A DNA stretch of 64,000 nucleotides from Laetiporus sulphureus 93-53 (GCF_001632365.1 NW_024468520.1:160271-224270); one strand, 5' to 3'. Positions 10,986-23,800 are shown, counted from the stretch's first letter. A program made the numbers and translations. The notes: generated from the sequence alone by a model not told the origin.

Positions 10986-13618
10986 ATGGAAAAGACATCG
11001 ACGTTGGAAGGGCGAGACATGAAGCAATACGTGGAGCGCGGCGTTCAGACCGAGCCGACTTTCACGTCCTATCCGACCGAACCATCATCCTTGATCCACA
11101 ACGATCCGTTCAAGGACGATGCCCCACTGTCTCCAGGAAAGGTTCCGTCCTCATCTCCATATTGCTCTCCGACATCGGCACAATCCGAGGGCGAGTATAG
11201 CCTCCTGCTCGAAGAGCACTTGGACATGTTCAGCACAACTCGCTCGACTTCGGCTGCCGTACGCACACTACAGGACAAGTTATCGATTGGCAGATATCCA
11301 CGCCCAAGCTCTCACAAGCCTCCGGCCCCAAGAATCGTGTCACTACCAGAGACTGTACCTGAGTATTCTGCGAAGGCAGCCATGGAGAAGACTACCATTC
11401 GCGTAGTGTCGATGCCTCTACCAGTCCAAGGCGACTGTTCTTTTCAATCAAATGACATCGACCATATCGGGTTGTCGTTCACATCTGACACCGAAGAGCA
11501 GAATCGGGTGCGCGTACCATCGCATGCCTCGGAACTGCCGCATACGCCGTCACCTCCATCGTCCCCCGAATCCGTAGTAATCATAGCGAATAAGGACCAG
11601 CTCGCAGAGGGCTTCCTGCGCGGCCCCCATGTTTCTGATTGTTTTGCACATGCAGACGATGAAGGTTTGGCGTACGCCTTATCAGCAATTCAGAGTTAAA
11701 CTCACGAGAGCTATCACAGAATGGGTCGCTTGGGCGAAGTCCCCTCCGCGTCCCATACCGGCCCTACATGGCCCGTTATCACTTCCATACGCTCGTTGTC
11801 CATCGTGCGTACTCTCTATCCATTGATGGATTGCAGCTCAAATCTACGTGTAGCGGAGCAGAAGGAACTGTGATAGAAGAGCAAGACAATCTTCCTCGTA
11901 TTATATGGGGTTTGGAGGGAGAAGACCATGCTTCGTATCGTTCTCGCTCCGAGAATGTTGATGTTAATGTGCCTGCGCAGGCGCTTACGCAACCGGTATC
12001 CCAAGCAAAGCATCCCGCGGTTCCGCCCAGATTGCAGAAACCAAAGTTTGAAACAAACACGCTGCCACGACCGCGTTTTTTGCCCGCCGGAGGCAAAACG
12101 CAGACCGTTCGGGTTGAGCCGCCGCAAGACGCTATCGGCTATCCTCTGCGTGGTCAAGAGCCTATTGACCTCACCAAGCTAATGCACGGCGAGCCGGACA
12201 CTTGGTACGGCGACTATCACCATCAGCTAGACTACTTGAACAAGCAAACTATGGGAACTTCCAATGCCGGTTCTAGGGTTGACCGTCTGCGCGACCAACA
12301 GATACTCGACTGGCAGATGGCGCTCATGACTCCGGAGTCACTGCAAGATGCTGGGCATTTGACTAGTATTTCTCTATCAGCCAATGAATTTGGCGGCGAC
12401 TTGCAGTCTAATGCAACATTGGGATCTCTTTCGTCTCGTCGGAACGTAGACTTGCCTCGGAACGGCGATTTTCTTGAATCTTCTGGCCGGCATGTGCAAT
12501 CTGTTCAGCGCGCTCCGTCTCATCGTCTGTCTGCTTTGGATATTGCTCAGCAATACCGCCAGCAACAACTTCAGCAGCAGCAGAGTTTGCTGCCAACCCC
12601 GCCGAACTCCTCGTCGCCCAGATGGTCCTCTAGCTTCTCTCCATACCAAGGCTCTTCGCTGTCACCTGAATTGTTAGCCGCATCTAGTCTGCCAAAATCA
12701 TCGCCTAATCTCTTCCAGCCACGCAGTGCTATATCTCGTCAAGAGCGTCCTTTGCATACTCGTGCGACGGCTCTTGAAATATCCAACAACCTGGGCATAC
12801 TGGGCAACTCTGTTGATCTGGCTCTGCTATCTGCGCTTCCTCAAAGCAAGTCCTTTGCAAATGGTTCTGAGCCTCGCTCTGCTTACCCCTCTGATGGTCT
12901 TCCTGCTATTTCTCTCTCGGTTTATGCGCAAGGCCAACGAATACAGCAGTCAAACATGATCCGACCCACGAAGCAAGCGGAAAGGTCTCTTGCGCAACCG
13001 AGGCCTCCCCCGAACACTCCGCTCACCTCCATGAGACTGCGTGGACCCATTGTCGCAAACAGATCTTCACGCTCACCGGCGACTGCAGTTCTGCCTTCGC
13101 CTATGTCTACGAACCTGCACATACGCAGTCTAAGCCATCAGCAGACACGCTCAATACCTCTTGCTCGTCTGATTCAACGGCGGCTGTCGTCAGTTCAAGA
13201 GGAGGATACGACTATCACTTCCATTCAAGGATCGCACGCCATCCAAGCCTCTTTCGGGCAGTCTCGTACTCGCAGTCGCTCCTCAGAGGAACCTATCGGT
13301 CACACAGCAAGAGTTCCTCAGGTGCATGCTCTCTCGTCGCCTAAGAGTCCGCTTCACGATAGTGGTAGACAATTGAGAGAAGCAACTATCAAGCTCGCCA
13401 CCAACAAGCAGAATCATGCCGTACTGTGCGATGCATTGGGCGAAGGCACGTCGCGGCGAGAAGATCCTAAAGAGATTTCTTCGAGAAGCCACGACAACAG
13501 TAAAGGAAGGGGCAGAGGCCGAGGTGGGAGGGGGCGGAGAGGTAGGGGCGGGCAAGAAGGTGCCCGTGTCATCAACCGTCCTGAAAGAGTTGACGGTGGA
13601 TTGGTAGTGAATACCTAA
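10986..13618 (+). CDS. uncharacterised Ser/Pro-rich protein with polyQ and RGG tail
   Basis: I do not recognise this protein. The start at 10986 opens a 237-codon frame (to about 11690) rich in Ser, Pro and Thr. A small middle exon with TEWVAWAKSPPRPIPALHGP follows, and then a long exon runs to 13618. The three pieces lie in three different frames, so at least two introns (about 11665-11730 and about 11810-11870) are needed; their exact ends are uncertain. The most ordered-looking segment is DLTKLMHGEPDTWYGDYHHQ with LDYLNKQTMGTS (about 12165-12260). A Gln-rich run (YRQQQLQQQQSLL, about 12550-12590) and a strongly basic tail GRGRGRGGRGRRGRGGQEG (about 13505-13560) follow; the tail is of the RGG/RG type often found in RNA-binding proteins. 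Most of the sequence looks disordered, with many SP/TP sites. Two MluI boxes lie just upstream. A role in cell-cycle or RNA regulation is a guess. Confidence 0.7.
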
Positions 13619-14547
13619 GGTTCGGTCAATGGATTATATCGCATGCACAGCTGACACTATTATGCAGCATTCCAAGTTCTTCACAGCATCCTTCGTCGAC
13701 ACCTCCCAACCGGATACCCTTTTTCGATCTCGTCGCCTCGTAGAACGCTTTCTTGCATTGCACACTTTCATTCTCCATGTATAAAGGACCTCTGTTGAGC
13801 TGTGACGGAAAATCGTTAAATTTCAATCCTCGTGTTTTATCCTGCATGAGACGGACATTATGGAAGTCGTCGAGATGTATAAGTAGTCAGAAATAACCTC
13901 GCAATGAATTGAAGAAAATTCCAGCCATTCGCACACGATCGCCTACAAGAGTAAACCAGCATTACAGAAACGTAGTACATGTGTGGATACTCATATGCAT
14001 TCAACGGAGTCCGACATCCTTATCCTAATCAAGCCAGGCGCAATGCCGCGCCGTTCCTCTTCGCTGCAGCACCTTCCATCCTAATCCAATCCCCTCGCGC
14101 GCCATGCCCAATTCTATGCACAATAAAAGATACGGAAAAATGGGATCGATTGTATGTAGCGTGCATGTGTAGCGCGCGATAGTAATTTTTGGATATGCGT
14201 TCGTGCCGAGAGGAGAGTAAATAGATTAGACAGTCATACGGAGATGAAACGAAGCAGACAGCGAGAACTAGCGTGGGCAGATGAGATCGAGTGCGAGATG
14301 GAGGAGCGAGACGATCATGGCAATACAAGCGCCCGAGGAGAATCCATGGTGACAAGGCTATTCCTTCATGTTTGCGCAGGGGCGGAGTCTTGTCCTAAGG
14401 AGAGTGTGGCCATCGACGCATCAAGCGATGTCTGCTCACTACGGCTTGAACCTGGTCGCGAAGAGCTGCAGGACCGCGAGGGTACATCAGTACCTCGACC
14501 TATTCCGAGCCCGCACGAGAAAGGAAACAGCGAGTAGTAGGTACGAC
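13619..14547. other. spacer between convergent genes
   Basis: About 930 bp lie between the 3' ends of the RGG-tailed gene and the MAP kinase kinase gene. Several frames of 60-110 codons cross it, but none shows family features. The sequence is A/T-richer near 13850-14200. I see no RNA gene or repeat. Confidence 0.45.
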
Positions 14548-16138
14548 TCACGTGTCGCCCGACTTCCTGCTTTTTCGCCAACCCCACACCTTGCGTATCC
14601 ACGATGCCATGTTGACCTCGTGCTGCATGACGTTCTTGATCCATGGGTGGTCGAGCAGTTGGCTCGGCGTCGGGCGCAGCGTAGGATTTCGCGTCAGCCT
14701 GTGGTTCAGGAACCGAGAGCGTGAGATCCAGGATATTTATAATTTGAACGGCAGAAGCACGATGACGGGGACTTACGCTGCCCGAACGAAGTCCTTCATC
14801 TCGGCGCTCCAGGTGATATCTTCCTCATCCTCTAATTCAGGCGGCTGCAATGTGGGAAGGATAGGCGTCAGAATGCCAGAAGCAAACGAAGACACTGCGG
14901 CAGAAGCTCGCCGAATGAGCGTCCTACCTCATACTGAGTAATGTACATCATGAGTTCGATCGCGGCGAGATCAGTGGGGAAAGGGAAGCGGTTCTGGACC
15001 AGCTCGAGCAAGGAGATGCCCGTAGACCAGACGTCCGATCTTATTGTATATTCTGCGCCCTGCATTCGCTCCGGCTGTGGACAGATAAGTCAGGATATGG
15101 CATGTCTCGCGCAGAAGCAGCATCAAGGGGCACCCACGGCCATGTAGAGGCTTGTGCCAGTGAACGTGCCGGCGATCGAGTTGACAAGTTCACCCGAAAC
15201 GCCAAAGTCGGCCAGCTTGACGACGCCATCGCGTGAGAGGAGGATGTTCGGCGGCTTGATGTCGCGGTGGATGGTTTTTTGCTTGTGAAGATACGCGAGG
15301 CCCTGCAGGATCTGCGGCACGTATCAGCATCAACAAGCGTCGCCAAGCAGGACGATGGAGCGATAGCGCGCACCCCCTCAGCAAGCCGCCCTGCAACCTT
15401 CTCACCCACGCGTCCACCAATCTCTTTCATACGTTTGCCGACAGACTCGAGGCTGCCGCCCTCGCAGAACTCCATGAGGACCTTGACCTCGCTGGAGGAC
15501 GGCGAGATGTACGCGCCATAGAAATGAATGATGTTGAAGTGAGATGTGGTGGATGTGATCTTGATCTCGCGAATGAGCTGTTTCATGGGAGCCTCGAGCG
15601 TGGTGATTGTCTTGCGGGCCATGATCTTGCCCGTGCGTTTGTCGCGGACTTTGTACACGGCACCGCCTGCGCCCTCACCGAGGCGGCTGAGCTCCTCGAA
15701 GTTGTCATCAGTGTAGTGCTCGAATTCTTCGACCGTTCGGCGGATGTTCTCTATGGAGACGATGCCGCTTGGCGGGCGGGCCTGCGGAGAGATGGTCTGG
15801 TCAGGCCGGACGGTGCGCTCGCCGGGCGAGTCGGTATTCGTGCCCGCATGCGACGAAAGTGAAACAGTTTGAGAGCCGCCAAGGTACCCTCCGTTGAAGG
15901 CACCGCCCTCAACTTTGTCGAAGTCGATCTGTGGCAGCTTGAGCTTGGGCTTGCGTATGTTGAGGGGAGCGACCTCGGGGAGGGCGAACTGGGAGGGCGA
16001 CGCCGCTCGCTGAATGTTGCGGGGACCAAGGGGCCGCGCCGGGCTCGGATGAAGGGAGTGCATCATGGAGGACGGTGAGGACGATGGTGGCCTGGCAAGG
16101 GCACAATGCAGCTGCTGCTGCCCGTAAATTTGGTACAT
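14548..16138 (-). CDS. MAP kinase kinase, Mkk1/Mkk2-like (cell wall integrity type)
   Basis: This dual-specificity kinase would phosphorylate a MAP kinase downstream of a Bck1-type MAPKKK. The start at 16138 gives an N-terminal region of about 130 residues containing [13 protein letters not shown], which fits a MAPK docking site (basic cluster, then hydrophobic-x-hydrophobic). The kinase domain has the Gly loop [12 protein letters not shown], the VAIK-equivalent MARKTI, the hinge [23 protein letters not shown] and the DFG motif in [20 protein letters not shown]. It continues TSLYMA, then [20 protein letters not shown] and [11 protein letters not shown]. The activation loop with [10 protein letters not shown] is closest to Mkk1/Mkk2 and unlike Pbs2 or Ste7. 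C-terminal exons give [22 protein letters not shown] and [20 protein letters not shown] before a TGA at 14548. I infer five or six exons. A further small 3' exon cannot be ruled out. Confidence 0.88.
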
Positions 16139-16370
16139 CGTCTATGGGCGTCAATATTCGCGTACACTCCCACGTGGCCACCCTTGCTTTATCCCCGCAT
16201 GTATTCCTCCTGCACCCGAGCGAGAGTCATATCCTCGTCACTCAATTGTAAGGAAGCGTGAAAAGCAGTGTGAGGGCAGTACGCGTGTACTTTGATTCGT
16301 AAATATTGGTTTGGTCATTCCGAAGCAGACAAGAAATGATATTATATAACTATAAAGGGAGCTTGTTACA

Positions 16371-16463
16371 GGCAGTGTAGCCAAGTGGTTACGGCGTCAC
16401 GTTTAGGCTTATGAGCAAAACCGTGATGGGTTTCCCGCGCGAGTTCGAATCTCGTCACTGTCA
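16371..16463 (+). tRNA. tRNA-Leu (anticodon UAG) with 13-nt intron
   Basis: The acceptor stem GGCAGTG pairs with CACTGTC at 16456-16462 (one G-T pair), followed by discriminator A. The D arm is GCC/GGC around AAGTGGTTAC, and the anticodon stem is TCACG/CGTGA. The 20-nt insert between the anticodon stem strands resolves to a 7-nt loop TTTAGGC with a 13-nt intron (CTTATGAGCAAAA) after purine 37, the usual eukaryotic position. The anticodon is TAG, reading Leu CUA. A long variable arm (TGGG-TTT-CCC) supports a type II leucine tRNA. The T arm GCGAG-TTCGAAT-CTCGT carries the B box, and TAGCCAAGTGG is the A box. Confidence 0.93.
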
Positions 16464-16469
16464 TTGTTA

Positions 16470-16474
16470 TTTTT
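16470..16474 (+). terminator. Pol III terminator (T5)
   Basis: TTTTT begins 7 nt after the tRNA discriminator base, the expected position and form of an RNA polymerase III terminator. Confidence 0.7.
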
Positions 16475-16537
16475 GGTCTTTATACATTGATTACAACTTC
16501 GTTGTGTTTCGACCATCGTGGCTTTTGTGTGCGTACA

Positions 16538-16546
16538 TATATAAAG
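16538..16546 (+). promoter_or_regulatory. TATA box of SLU7
   Basis: TATATAAAG lies about 117 bp upstream of the SLU7 start codon and matches the TATA consensus on the coding strand. Confidence 0.6.
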
Positions 16547-16662
16547 CTGGAAGAGTTCGGCCGGCTGAGTGATTACCCGCACCATAATCGGCGCTTATTA
16601 ATCCACGTCTTTAGTCGATCCTCACGTGCGCTCTTTGACATTCATCTCTCATTACCACCGCC

Positions 16663-18636
16663 ATGGCTTCAGCTTCCGGTGAGTCTATTTTTCATCTCGA
16701 GAAGTCTTTGATGTCTAACGAAAATGTGCAGCAACTGGAAAGCTTTCCCGTGAAGAATTTCGCCGGCAAAAGGATCTCGATGCTGCTCGTAAGGCCGGCA
16801 CAGCACCAGCAGCTCTGGATGAGGAGGGGAAGGCCATCAACCCCCACATTCCTCGTACGTGTGTTCAAGTGTTCTATGTCAACGACTTGGATGCTCATCT
16901 ACTACCCTTACAGAGTACATCGCACAGGCACCATGGTACCTCGACACAGGTGCACCCTCCCTCAGCCATCAGCGTATGCCAGAGTACGACCGCTCAGCGG
17001 ACAAGCTCGACAACTGGTACGACAGGGGGGTTAAGGCGGGACCTGCGGCAAAGAAATATCGCAAGGGCGCATGCGAGAATTGTGGTGCGATGACGCATAA
17101 GCGGGCGGACTGCCTCGAGCGACCGCGGCGGCGCGGCGCAAGGTACACGAACAAGGACATCGCGCAGGATGAGGTGATTCAAGATGTCGCGTCGGGCTAC
17201 GATGCGAAGCGTGATCGGTGGAATGGGTATGACCCCGCGGAGCACAAAAGGGTGTACGAGGAGTACGCTGCGGTGGAGGCGGCGCGGCAGAAGCTCCGTG
17301 AGGAGGAGATTGACAAGCAGACGACGACGGACCTCGCGGCGGTGCGCAAGATTGCGCATACGGGGAAGGAGAAGGGAGAGGGACCCCATGATGATGACTT
17401 TGGCAGCAGCGATGAGGAGGACGAGGATGCAGACAAGTATGCGGAGGCGGCGGATGCGGTGGGCCAGAAGCTGGATACGAAGACGCGTATCACCGTCCGG
17501 AACTTGCGAATCCGAGAAGACACGGCGAAGTATCTCATCAACTTGGATCCGTCGAGTGCATACTATGACCCGAAGACTCGTTCTATGCGCGACAATCCAT
17601 TGAAAAACGTCCCACCAGAAGAGGTGTGTACCGATAGTAACCCTGCTGACAGCAATAGCTTGCTAACCTTCATTTGTCAGGCCCGCTTTGCAGGAGACAA
17701 CTTTATGCGCTTCTCTGGAGAGGCACCAGAAGTACAAAAGCTCCAGCTATTCGCATGGAACGCGGCCGCAAGGGGCAACGACGTGCACATGAACGCAAAC
17801 CCGACGCAAGGCCAGCTGCTGCACCAGTCATTCCAGCATAAGAAGGAGCAGTTGAAGGACATCACCAAGTCCAGTATCCTCGCCACGTACGGCGGCGAAG
17901 AATACCTGCAGAAAGCGCCAAAGGAGCTGCTGCAGGGTCAGACGGAGGAGTATGTCGAATTCTCGCGGACGGGCCAGGTGATCAAGGGAAAAGAGCGGAC
18001 AGCGGTGCGGTCAAAATACCCAGAGGATGGTATGTTGTTATCTACGTTCAGATCATCGGTAATCGCTCACACTAGTATTACAGTGCACGTCAACAACCAC
18101 ATGGCCGTCTGGGGCTCATGGTACGACCCAGCATCGGGAGAATGGGGCTATGCCTGTTGTCATTCGACCACCCACTTATCCTACTGCACAGGCGAGGCCG
18201 GCATCGAAGCCGCCCAAGCCTCCAGCGCACAACGCCTGCTCGCATCCTCCCTCTCCTCATCAACCATCTCTGAACAGCCACCCGCGCCGAACGACGCTGC
18301 AGAGGAGCGCAAGAAGAAGGCGGAGGAGCTGTATTCGAAGAAGCGATTAGGCGAGGGAGAGGTTGCACTGAACAATGAGCGGCTGGCGCAGGCGATCCAA
18401 GAGGAGAAGAAACGGAAGGCGAGGGGTGAGGACGCGGACACAGACGAGCGATTTGGGAAGCGGCAGAAGGGCGGGCAGAGTGGCAGCTCTGAGGTGACGC
18501 AGGAAGAGCTCGGTACGTCCCTTTCTTACTCGTCTTGGCTGGCGTGGAATGCTAACGGTCTGGTGCAGAGGCGTACAGGATGAATCGCCGGATGACGGAA
18601 GACCCGATGGCCAATTATGTGGACACTGATGCTTAG
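16663..18636 (+). CDS. SLU7: pre-mRNA splicing factor Slu7
   Basis: Slu7 acts in the second step of splicing and helps choose the 3' splice site. The first exon is tiny (MASAS). After an intron with donor GTGAGT it joins to [19 protein letters not shown]. The next intron leads to [20 protein letters not shown] and then the zinc knuckle [14 protein letters not shown] (CxxCxxxxHxxxxC), which is complete. Further conserved blocks are [16 protein letters not shown], an acidic stretch [70 protein letters not shown] and [21 protein letters not shown] Lys/Glu-rich C-terminal region follows. The last exon ([19 protein letters not shown]) ends at 18636. Introns with GT-AG ends lie near 17623-17680, 18030-18085 and 18513-18567. 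All expected domains are present and the length is normal for the family. Confidence 0.95.
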
Positions 18637-18920
18637 CGCTGTATGATATATCTGTATCAATGTTTTTATTTTCATGTCTGTTCTGTACTCGTGTAGACTG
18701 CTGAATGCTGTACTGGCCACTGCGCCCCGGTCTGTCGAAATGCGGGAGCTTGTGAGCACGTGGAGGAGAGCTCACGGCAGCCTCATGTTGGGACACTCTG
18801 ATTGAGCTCAGATACGCTTCGCGACCCCTCATCCGTTCCCCGCCAAACTCCAGTTGACAATCTGCTACTGGCTCTGTTTTTGCTCTCTGTGATGCTCTTT
18901 GAACTGCATGCATCAATTTT

Positions 18921-20164
18921 ATGGAAATAACAACCACACTCCCACTTATCCTTGCGCTCGGTGCGCGCATCCTCCTCAACTCGCTCGTCTCCAGCCCTGA
19001 CGACTCGCCGCCCTCCACACCAGACTTCCTCCTCACCGGCCTCTTCCAAGGCGTCCTTCTCTACGCTGCGCTCACGCATCTCTTCGTGCTCGCGATCCCC
19101 GTCGGATTCGGCATCGCCGCGAAGCTCACCCTCGACTTTTCGCGCACCTATGATGCGACGCAGTGCGTCTGCACGCTGCTCGGCGTTGCCCTCGGAGTCG
19201 TCTTCTCGGACGTGCTCGCGCGCATCTTCGAGGACGGCACGCCAAGGGACGGCGCACGGGCGGGCGCAGCGACGGTGCATGTGCGCGATGCGCCAGATAC
19301 CAGCAGACGACTCCGCCTCGTCTCGTTCGGCCGCAACGGACAGGACCGTAACCGCACGCACGGACACAAGCGGGATGCCGGACGCACCCACCGCCGCTCC
19401 GGCGACGAACGCGAGCGTCCGAGAGACCGAGACAGAGACCATGGCCACGATGCCCCTCGGGATCAGGACCCCCGCCCACTCACACCCGCGCTCACCTACG
19501 CAAGCACCTCGCCCTCCATCTCACTTGACTCGGTCCCATCCTCAATCGACCCCGAGGGGCGCCTTACCCCGCGGGAGCGCGAGATCGCCGTGCTGCGTGC
19601 GCGCGCGAGCCTCGCCGACTCGGAACGCCGCCGCTTCAAGGAGGAGCGCAAGTGGGCGCTGAGCCAGGGCAACTATGCGCGCGCGAGCCAGCTCGCGTGG
19701 CAGGTGCGTCGCTTTACGGCTCTCATGGAGAGCTTCCACCGCGAGGCAGACGCGAAGGTCGTCGAAGGTGGGTGTATGTTGCTTGTGCGAGCTTTTGGCG
19801 AGGAAGGGCGGGGTGCTGATTGCTTGTTTGCTTGGTGATGATTAGCTGCGCGTGCGGCCGCTCCTCTTTCCGTCACCCACGAAGCAGAGCGCAAGGCCGC
19901 TCGGCGCTTCCCGACAGCACATCGGAGCCAGGCGGGGGCATCTACCGTGGTTCCCTTCCCTTCGCCAACTGCGGGCCCTGCAGAAGGCCAGCAGCTTGTC
20001 AGTGTGACAGTGGGGACATCGGGCCGCCGCCGCAAGAGGAGCACGAGCGCTGCGAAGCCTGCAATCCACGTGCAAGGACAAGAGTGAGTGCATAGCCGGG
20101 TCCTCTTTCCCAGCGTGATAACTCACAAGACCTGAACTCGCACAGGATTAGTGTGACGCGATGA
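18921..20164 (+). CDS. uncharacterised membrane protein with basic cytosolic tail
   Basis: I do not recognise a family. The start at 18921 gives MEITTTLPLILALGARILL, followed by two or three hydrophobic segments (LLTGLFQGVLLYAALTHLFV, IPVGFGIAAKL and CTLLGVALGVVFSDVL) in the first about 100 residues, so the N-terminal part is probably membrane-embedded. The middle is very basic and His/Arg/Asp-rich (about 19330-19470). A helical segment REREIAVLRARASLADSERR to FTALMESFHREADAK is likely a coiled coil. An intron (about 19770-19848, donor GTGGGT) joins VVE to AARAAAPLSVTHEAE. The tail RRRKRSTSAAKPAIHV continues to a GTGAGT donor at 20084. Splicing to 20146 gives a short end ISVTR with stop at 20164. 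If that intron is kept, translation stops at 20087. GC content is higher than in neighbours. Confidence 0.65.
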
Positions 20165-20869
20165 TACTATTCGCTACTCAGTCGAGGCTTTCCCTGTGTC
20201 ACGAGTTCGCTCGGGCAAGCCGTCGCTGCGCGTTTGCCGGATAGTCTAATAGCACCGGCTCTCGGCGTGCACTGCGGTCGGCGCAGCAGTCGTCTCGGAA
20301 AGAGACGCATCTACAATTAGGGCTTTCCGAGATTGCCCTTCGAGTGGGTGGAGTGGAGTAGGGCAATGGGCAGAGGGCGCGCAGCGAGTCCGTGGTTGTA
20401 GGATGCTACTCGCTCCCTCTGCGCTCCCTCAAATAGTGGCCGAGGCCGGGGAGTGGAGGATGGGAGCTGTACTAAGGTGTATCATGATGTATTATATGTA
20501 TGCTATTGGACACTTCTCGGACTTCGCCACCAACTTACCAGATGACGTCTCTCCGTATGATCACTCAGGCGGAAACAATATCGCACTTCCACAAGAATGC
20601 AGCCTTGAATTTGACGGGCTGATAAAGAGTGGAATTGTTGTACAGAAGCGGTGACTAGCGAGAGCTGCAGATAAAACGAGACAATGCATGATATGAACAC
20701 AGTAGACTAGCGCCCGTATACCGACCAATGTCCGGTACCAACAGGAACAAGACTCGACAGCGACAGGACAAGGATAGGCAAGAGTGATACAGCGGCAGGA
20801 AAGGGTATCAGAGAGAGAAGAGTGCAAGGTCGAGAGAACTGTGAAGCAAGAAATGCCGACCAAAACGTG
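20165..20869. other. spacer between convergent genes
   Basis: About 700 bp lie between the 3' ends of the membrane-protein gene and CHD1. A frame at 20403-20654 shows no recognisable content. I see nothing functional beyond presumed untranslated regions. Confidence 0.45.
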
Positions 20870-23800
20870 TCACCGATACTTCCCATGCGCATGCGACGAG
20901 GGGGTAGATGCCGAAGGGAGCGATGAACCGCTACTCCGAGACGTCGTCACGCTCGTCGACGTGCTTAGGCGTGGCTTCTTGGCAGCGCCTGCCCCATCGC
21001 TCGTTGACGACGCACGAGGCGCGCTCTCCTTCATCACCATCTTCGCGTGGATCTCTTCCAGCTTCGCCGCCTTGACCTTCTTGGGCCAGAATAAGGTGAC
21101 AAACCTGCGTCCAAGTTAGCCGACAGCGACATGTTCTGGTAGAACACAAACGTACGTCCAAAGATGCCGACGCCATTTGTCTCGGTCCTCACCAACTGCT
21201 TCCTTCTGTGCCAAGACCAGCTCGATCCGTTTTCCAATAGCAGCAAGAGACTCCTTCAAGATGGTGACTTTTTCGTCGCGTGGCATGTCACCGCCAGACA
21301 GTTTCAAATTTTTCTGAGAATAGCGGATCAGATGGTATGGATATGCGATGTCGAAATGACCCACTGACCAGTTGCTTCTTGACGGGGCGAAGCTCCTCCT
21401 TCGTAGCCGCCTCGTCCATCGATGGACTGCAGCAGAACTTCAGCGTCATCACTTACAGCAAAAACGTATACGACATACCATTCGTCCGAGGAGGAAGAAT
21501 CTGTGAAGGTTGGCGTAGGTCTCCGTTTCTTCTTCCTGATGCTACCTTCGTCTACAGACGCAACTGCTTCACTCTCTGCACGGCGCTTCATTCCATTGCT
21601 AAACGACGACGAAGCAGCTGGTGGAGGAGAGGCTGACATGCCGATAGGATGACCCTTGCGACTGAGCGTAGTTGTGATAGCTCGTAACTTCTCATCGTGC
21701 TCTCGAAGCACGCTGAGCAAGAAGTCGCCTCTCCGGACAAGGTGGATGGCATTTGGGATTGGCCTGCTCGCAGAATCCTCGCCCTTCTTACCTTCCTCGA
21801 GGAAGAATTTGCCTTCAAGGCCAAGCCTCGCATCCTTCGCCATCGTCTCCCAATTGCCGAAGCCATACAAGTACGCACCGACCAACAACATGGAGTCCTC
21901 CTGCGGTCCCCATCTGCCTGACCAATTTAGCGTCGGGCGGATATTGTCGACGGGGATCTGCCATGTGTACACGTCCTGCACGTCTTGAAGATAGTTGTAC
22001 AATATTCGCAGATCACGGTGGCGAGATAGAACCGTCTCCGCATTGATATTGCCAACATTGCGGTAAGTGACCAGGACAGCTTTACTCTTCTGCGCATTCG
22101 TCAACGTCTCCCCCGCCTGTATGCGTGCCCGTTTCTCGGCGTTGTTCTCTTCAACAGCACGAGCACAGAGTTCAACAATATCATCGGCGGTGTCGATGAT
22201 CATGGCACGATTCTTGTCCTGCAACTTGGCCTCGCTGACCTACACCATACCGTTAGCATAGTGCGAGTAGCAATATCGGCATTCTTAACTCACAATGATA
22301 TCGTATCGCTGCCGAATGTCACCCCATCTCTGCAGGCTACGGATCAGCACACGGACGTCACGTTCCTTGAGCTCCATAGCCTTCTGGGTCGCAGTCTTTC
22401 GCTGAGGCGGTGGGTGCTTCGGTTTCTTCGCGGGCGGCGGCTGGTTCGTATGCTCAACGTCCATGCCCTCGTACGACACTGTTGCGTGCGATCGCTTCCT
22501 GCTTTCCTTCGCCTCCTCAGCAGCCAACTCCTCCGCCCTTCTCTGGTCCTCCTCCCTCTCGAACTTCTGCCGCTCGTCCAGCGGGATAATGTCTTCCCAG
22601 CTCATATCGTTCTTGACGTCACTGACGTTTGCGAATTGTGCAAGGAAGCCCTCGCCACCGAGCGATGCGCCCTCGTTAGTAGTAGCTATGGTCTCGTGGT
22701 GCTCGGCGCGGTTGAGAATGTCGTCCAAGTCCATCTCGTCTAGCTTCTTGCTCTGCTGGCTGTCATCCTTGTCGAAGCTGATAGCCCCGCAGAAGTTAAT
22801 AAATGGTAAGTTTCTAAGAAGCACCACATACATCTTCTGAGCGCCGTATTTGAGGACGGCGTGGAGCTCGTCTTTACTCAAATCGTTCGGCTTGGATGGA
22901 TCCTTCGTCAATGAACCGGCCTTTGAGCTGAGGTGCGCTTGGGACGTGTCCATTTGATTAATGACTGCATGCCATTGGCGTCATCGGGCAGCTCCGTAGC
23001 CTCATGTCCGAGAGTACTCACTGGCATATTCCAATACCATCTTCTTCTTAGCACGCTCCAGCACGTCCTCCTCCATCGTGTCCTTGCTCACCAGGCGAAA
23101 CACATTAACGTGCGACTTCTGGCCAATACGGTGTGCGCGTGCCATTGCCTGCAGGTCGTTCTGCGGGTTCCAGTCGCTCTGTGGGTGCCTTAGCAACGTG
23201 TCCTTTGCCGCAGGCGCGCTGATACGAGACTCACGTCGAAGATGATGACCGTGTCCGCGGTCTCTAGGTTGATGCCTAACCCTCCGGCGCGTGTGGAAAG
23301 CAGGAACGCGAAGTCCGTCGAACCGGGTGCATTGAAGTGCGCGATCGCCTTCTTCCGTAAGTCAGAGGAAATCATGCCGTCCAGCCGCTGATGCTGGTAG
23401 TTACGCATAACCATGTAGTCCGTCAGGATATCCAGCATGCGGACCATTTGGCTGAAAATGAGGACACGATGCCCATCTTGGCGGAGGCGAGCAAGCAGTT
23501 TATCGAGTAACACCATCTTGCCGCTGCTCATCACCAAGCCTTTCAGGGTCTCTTCCTCGTTGTCAGTCTTGGTCTCGGCACCATCAAACAAATACGGATG
23601 GTTGGCAGCCTTCTTCAACTCCATTGCTATGCAATATTCAGCACTGTGCACGTAACGCGCAGTCTGCAGGCACCTTACCGATGTTGAGCAAGCTAATGTT
23701 GTTGTTTCCATTGGCGCTCTTGACCAAACCTTGGAAGTTCTGCGGTAAAATTGCCCATCACAAACTATCACCGGAGTCAATGCTCCAAGAAGACCAACCT

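Noticed and set aside
14244..14537. 97-codon plus-strand frame, charged composition
   Set aside because: It lies at the 3' end of the MAP kinase kinase gene on the opposite strand and has no family features.
18347..19448. Two long overlapping minus-strand frames opposite SLU7 and the 19-kb membrane-protein gene
   Set aside because: They lie antisense to confirmed coding exons with strong GC bias, which creates open antisense frames. Their translations are low-complexity with no family features.
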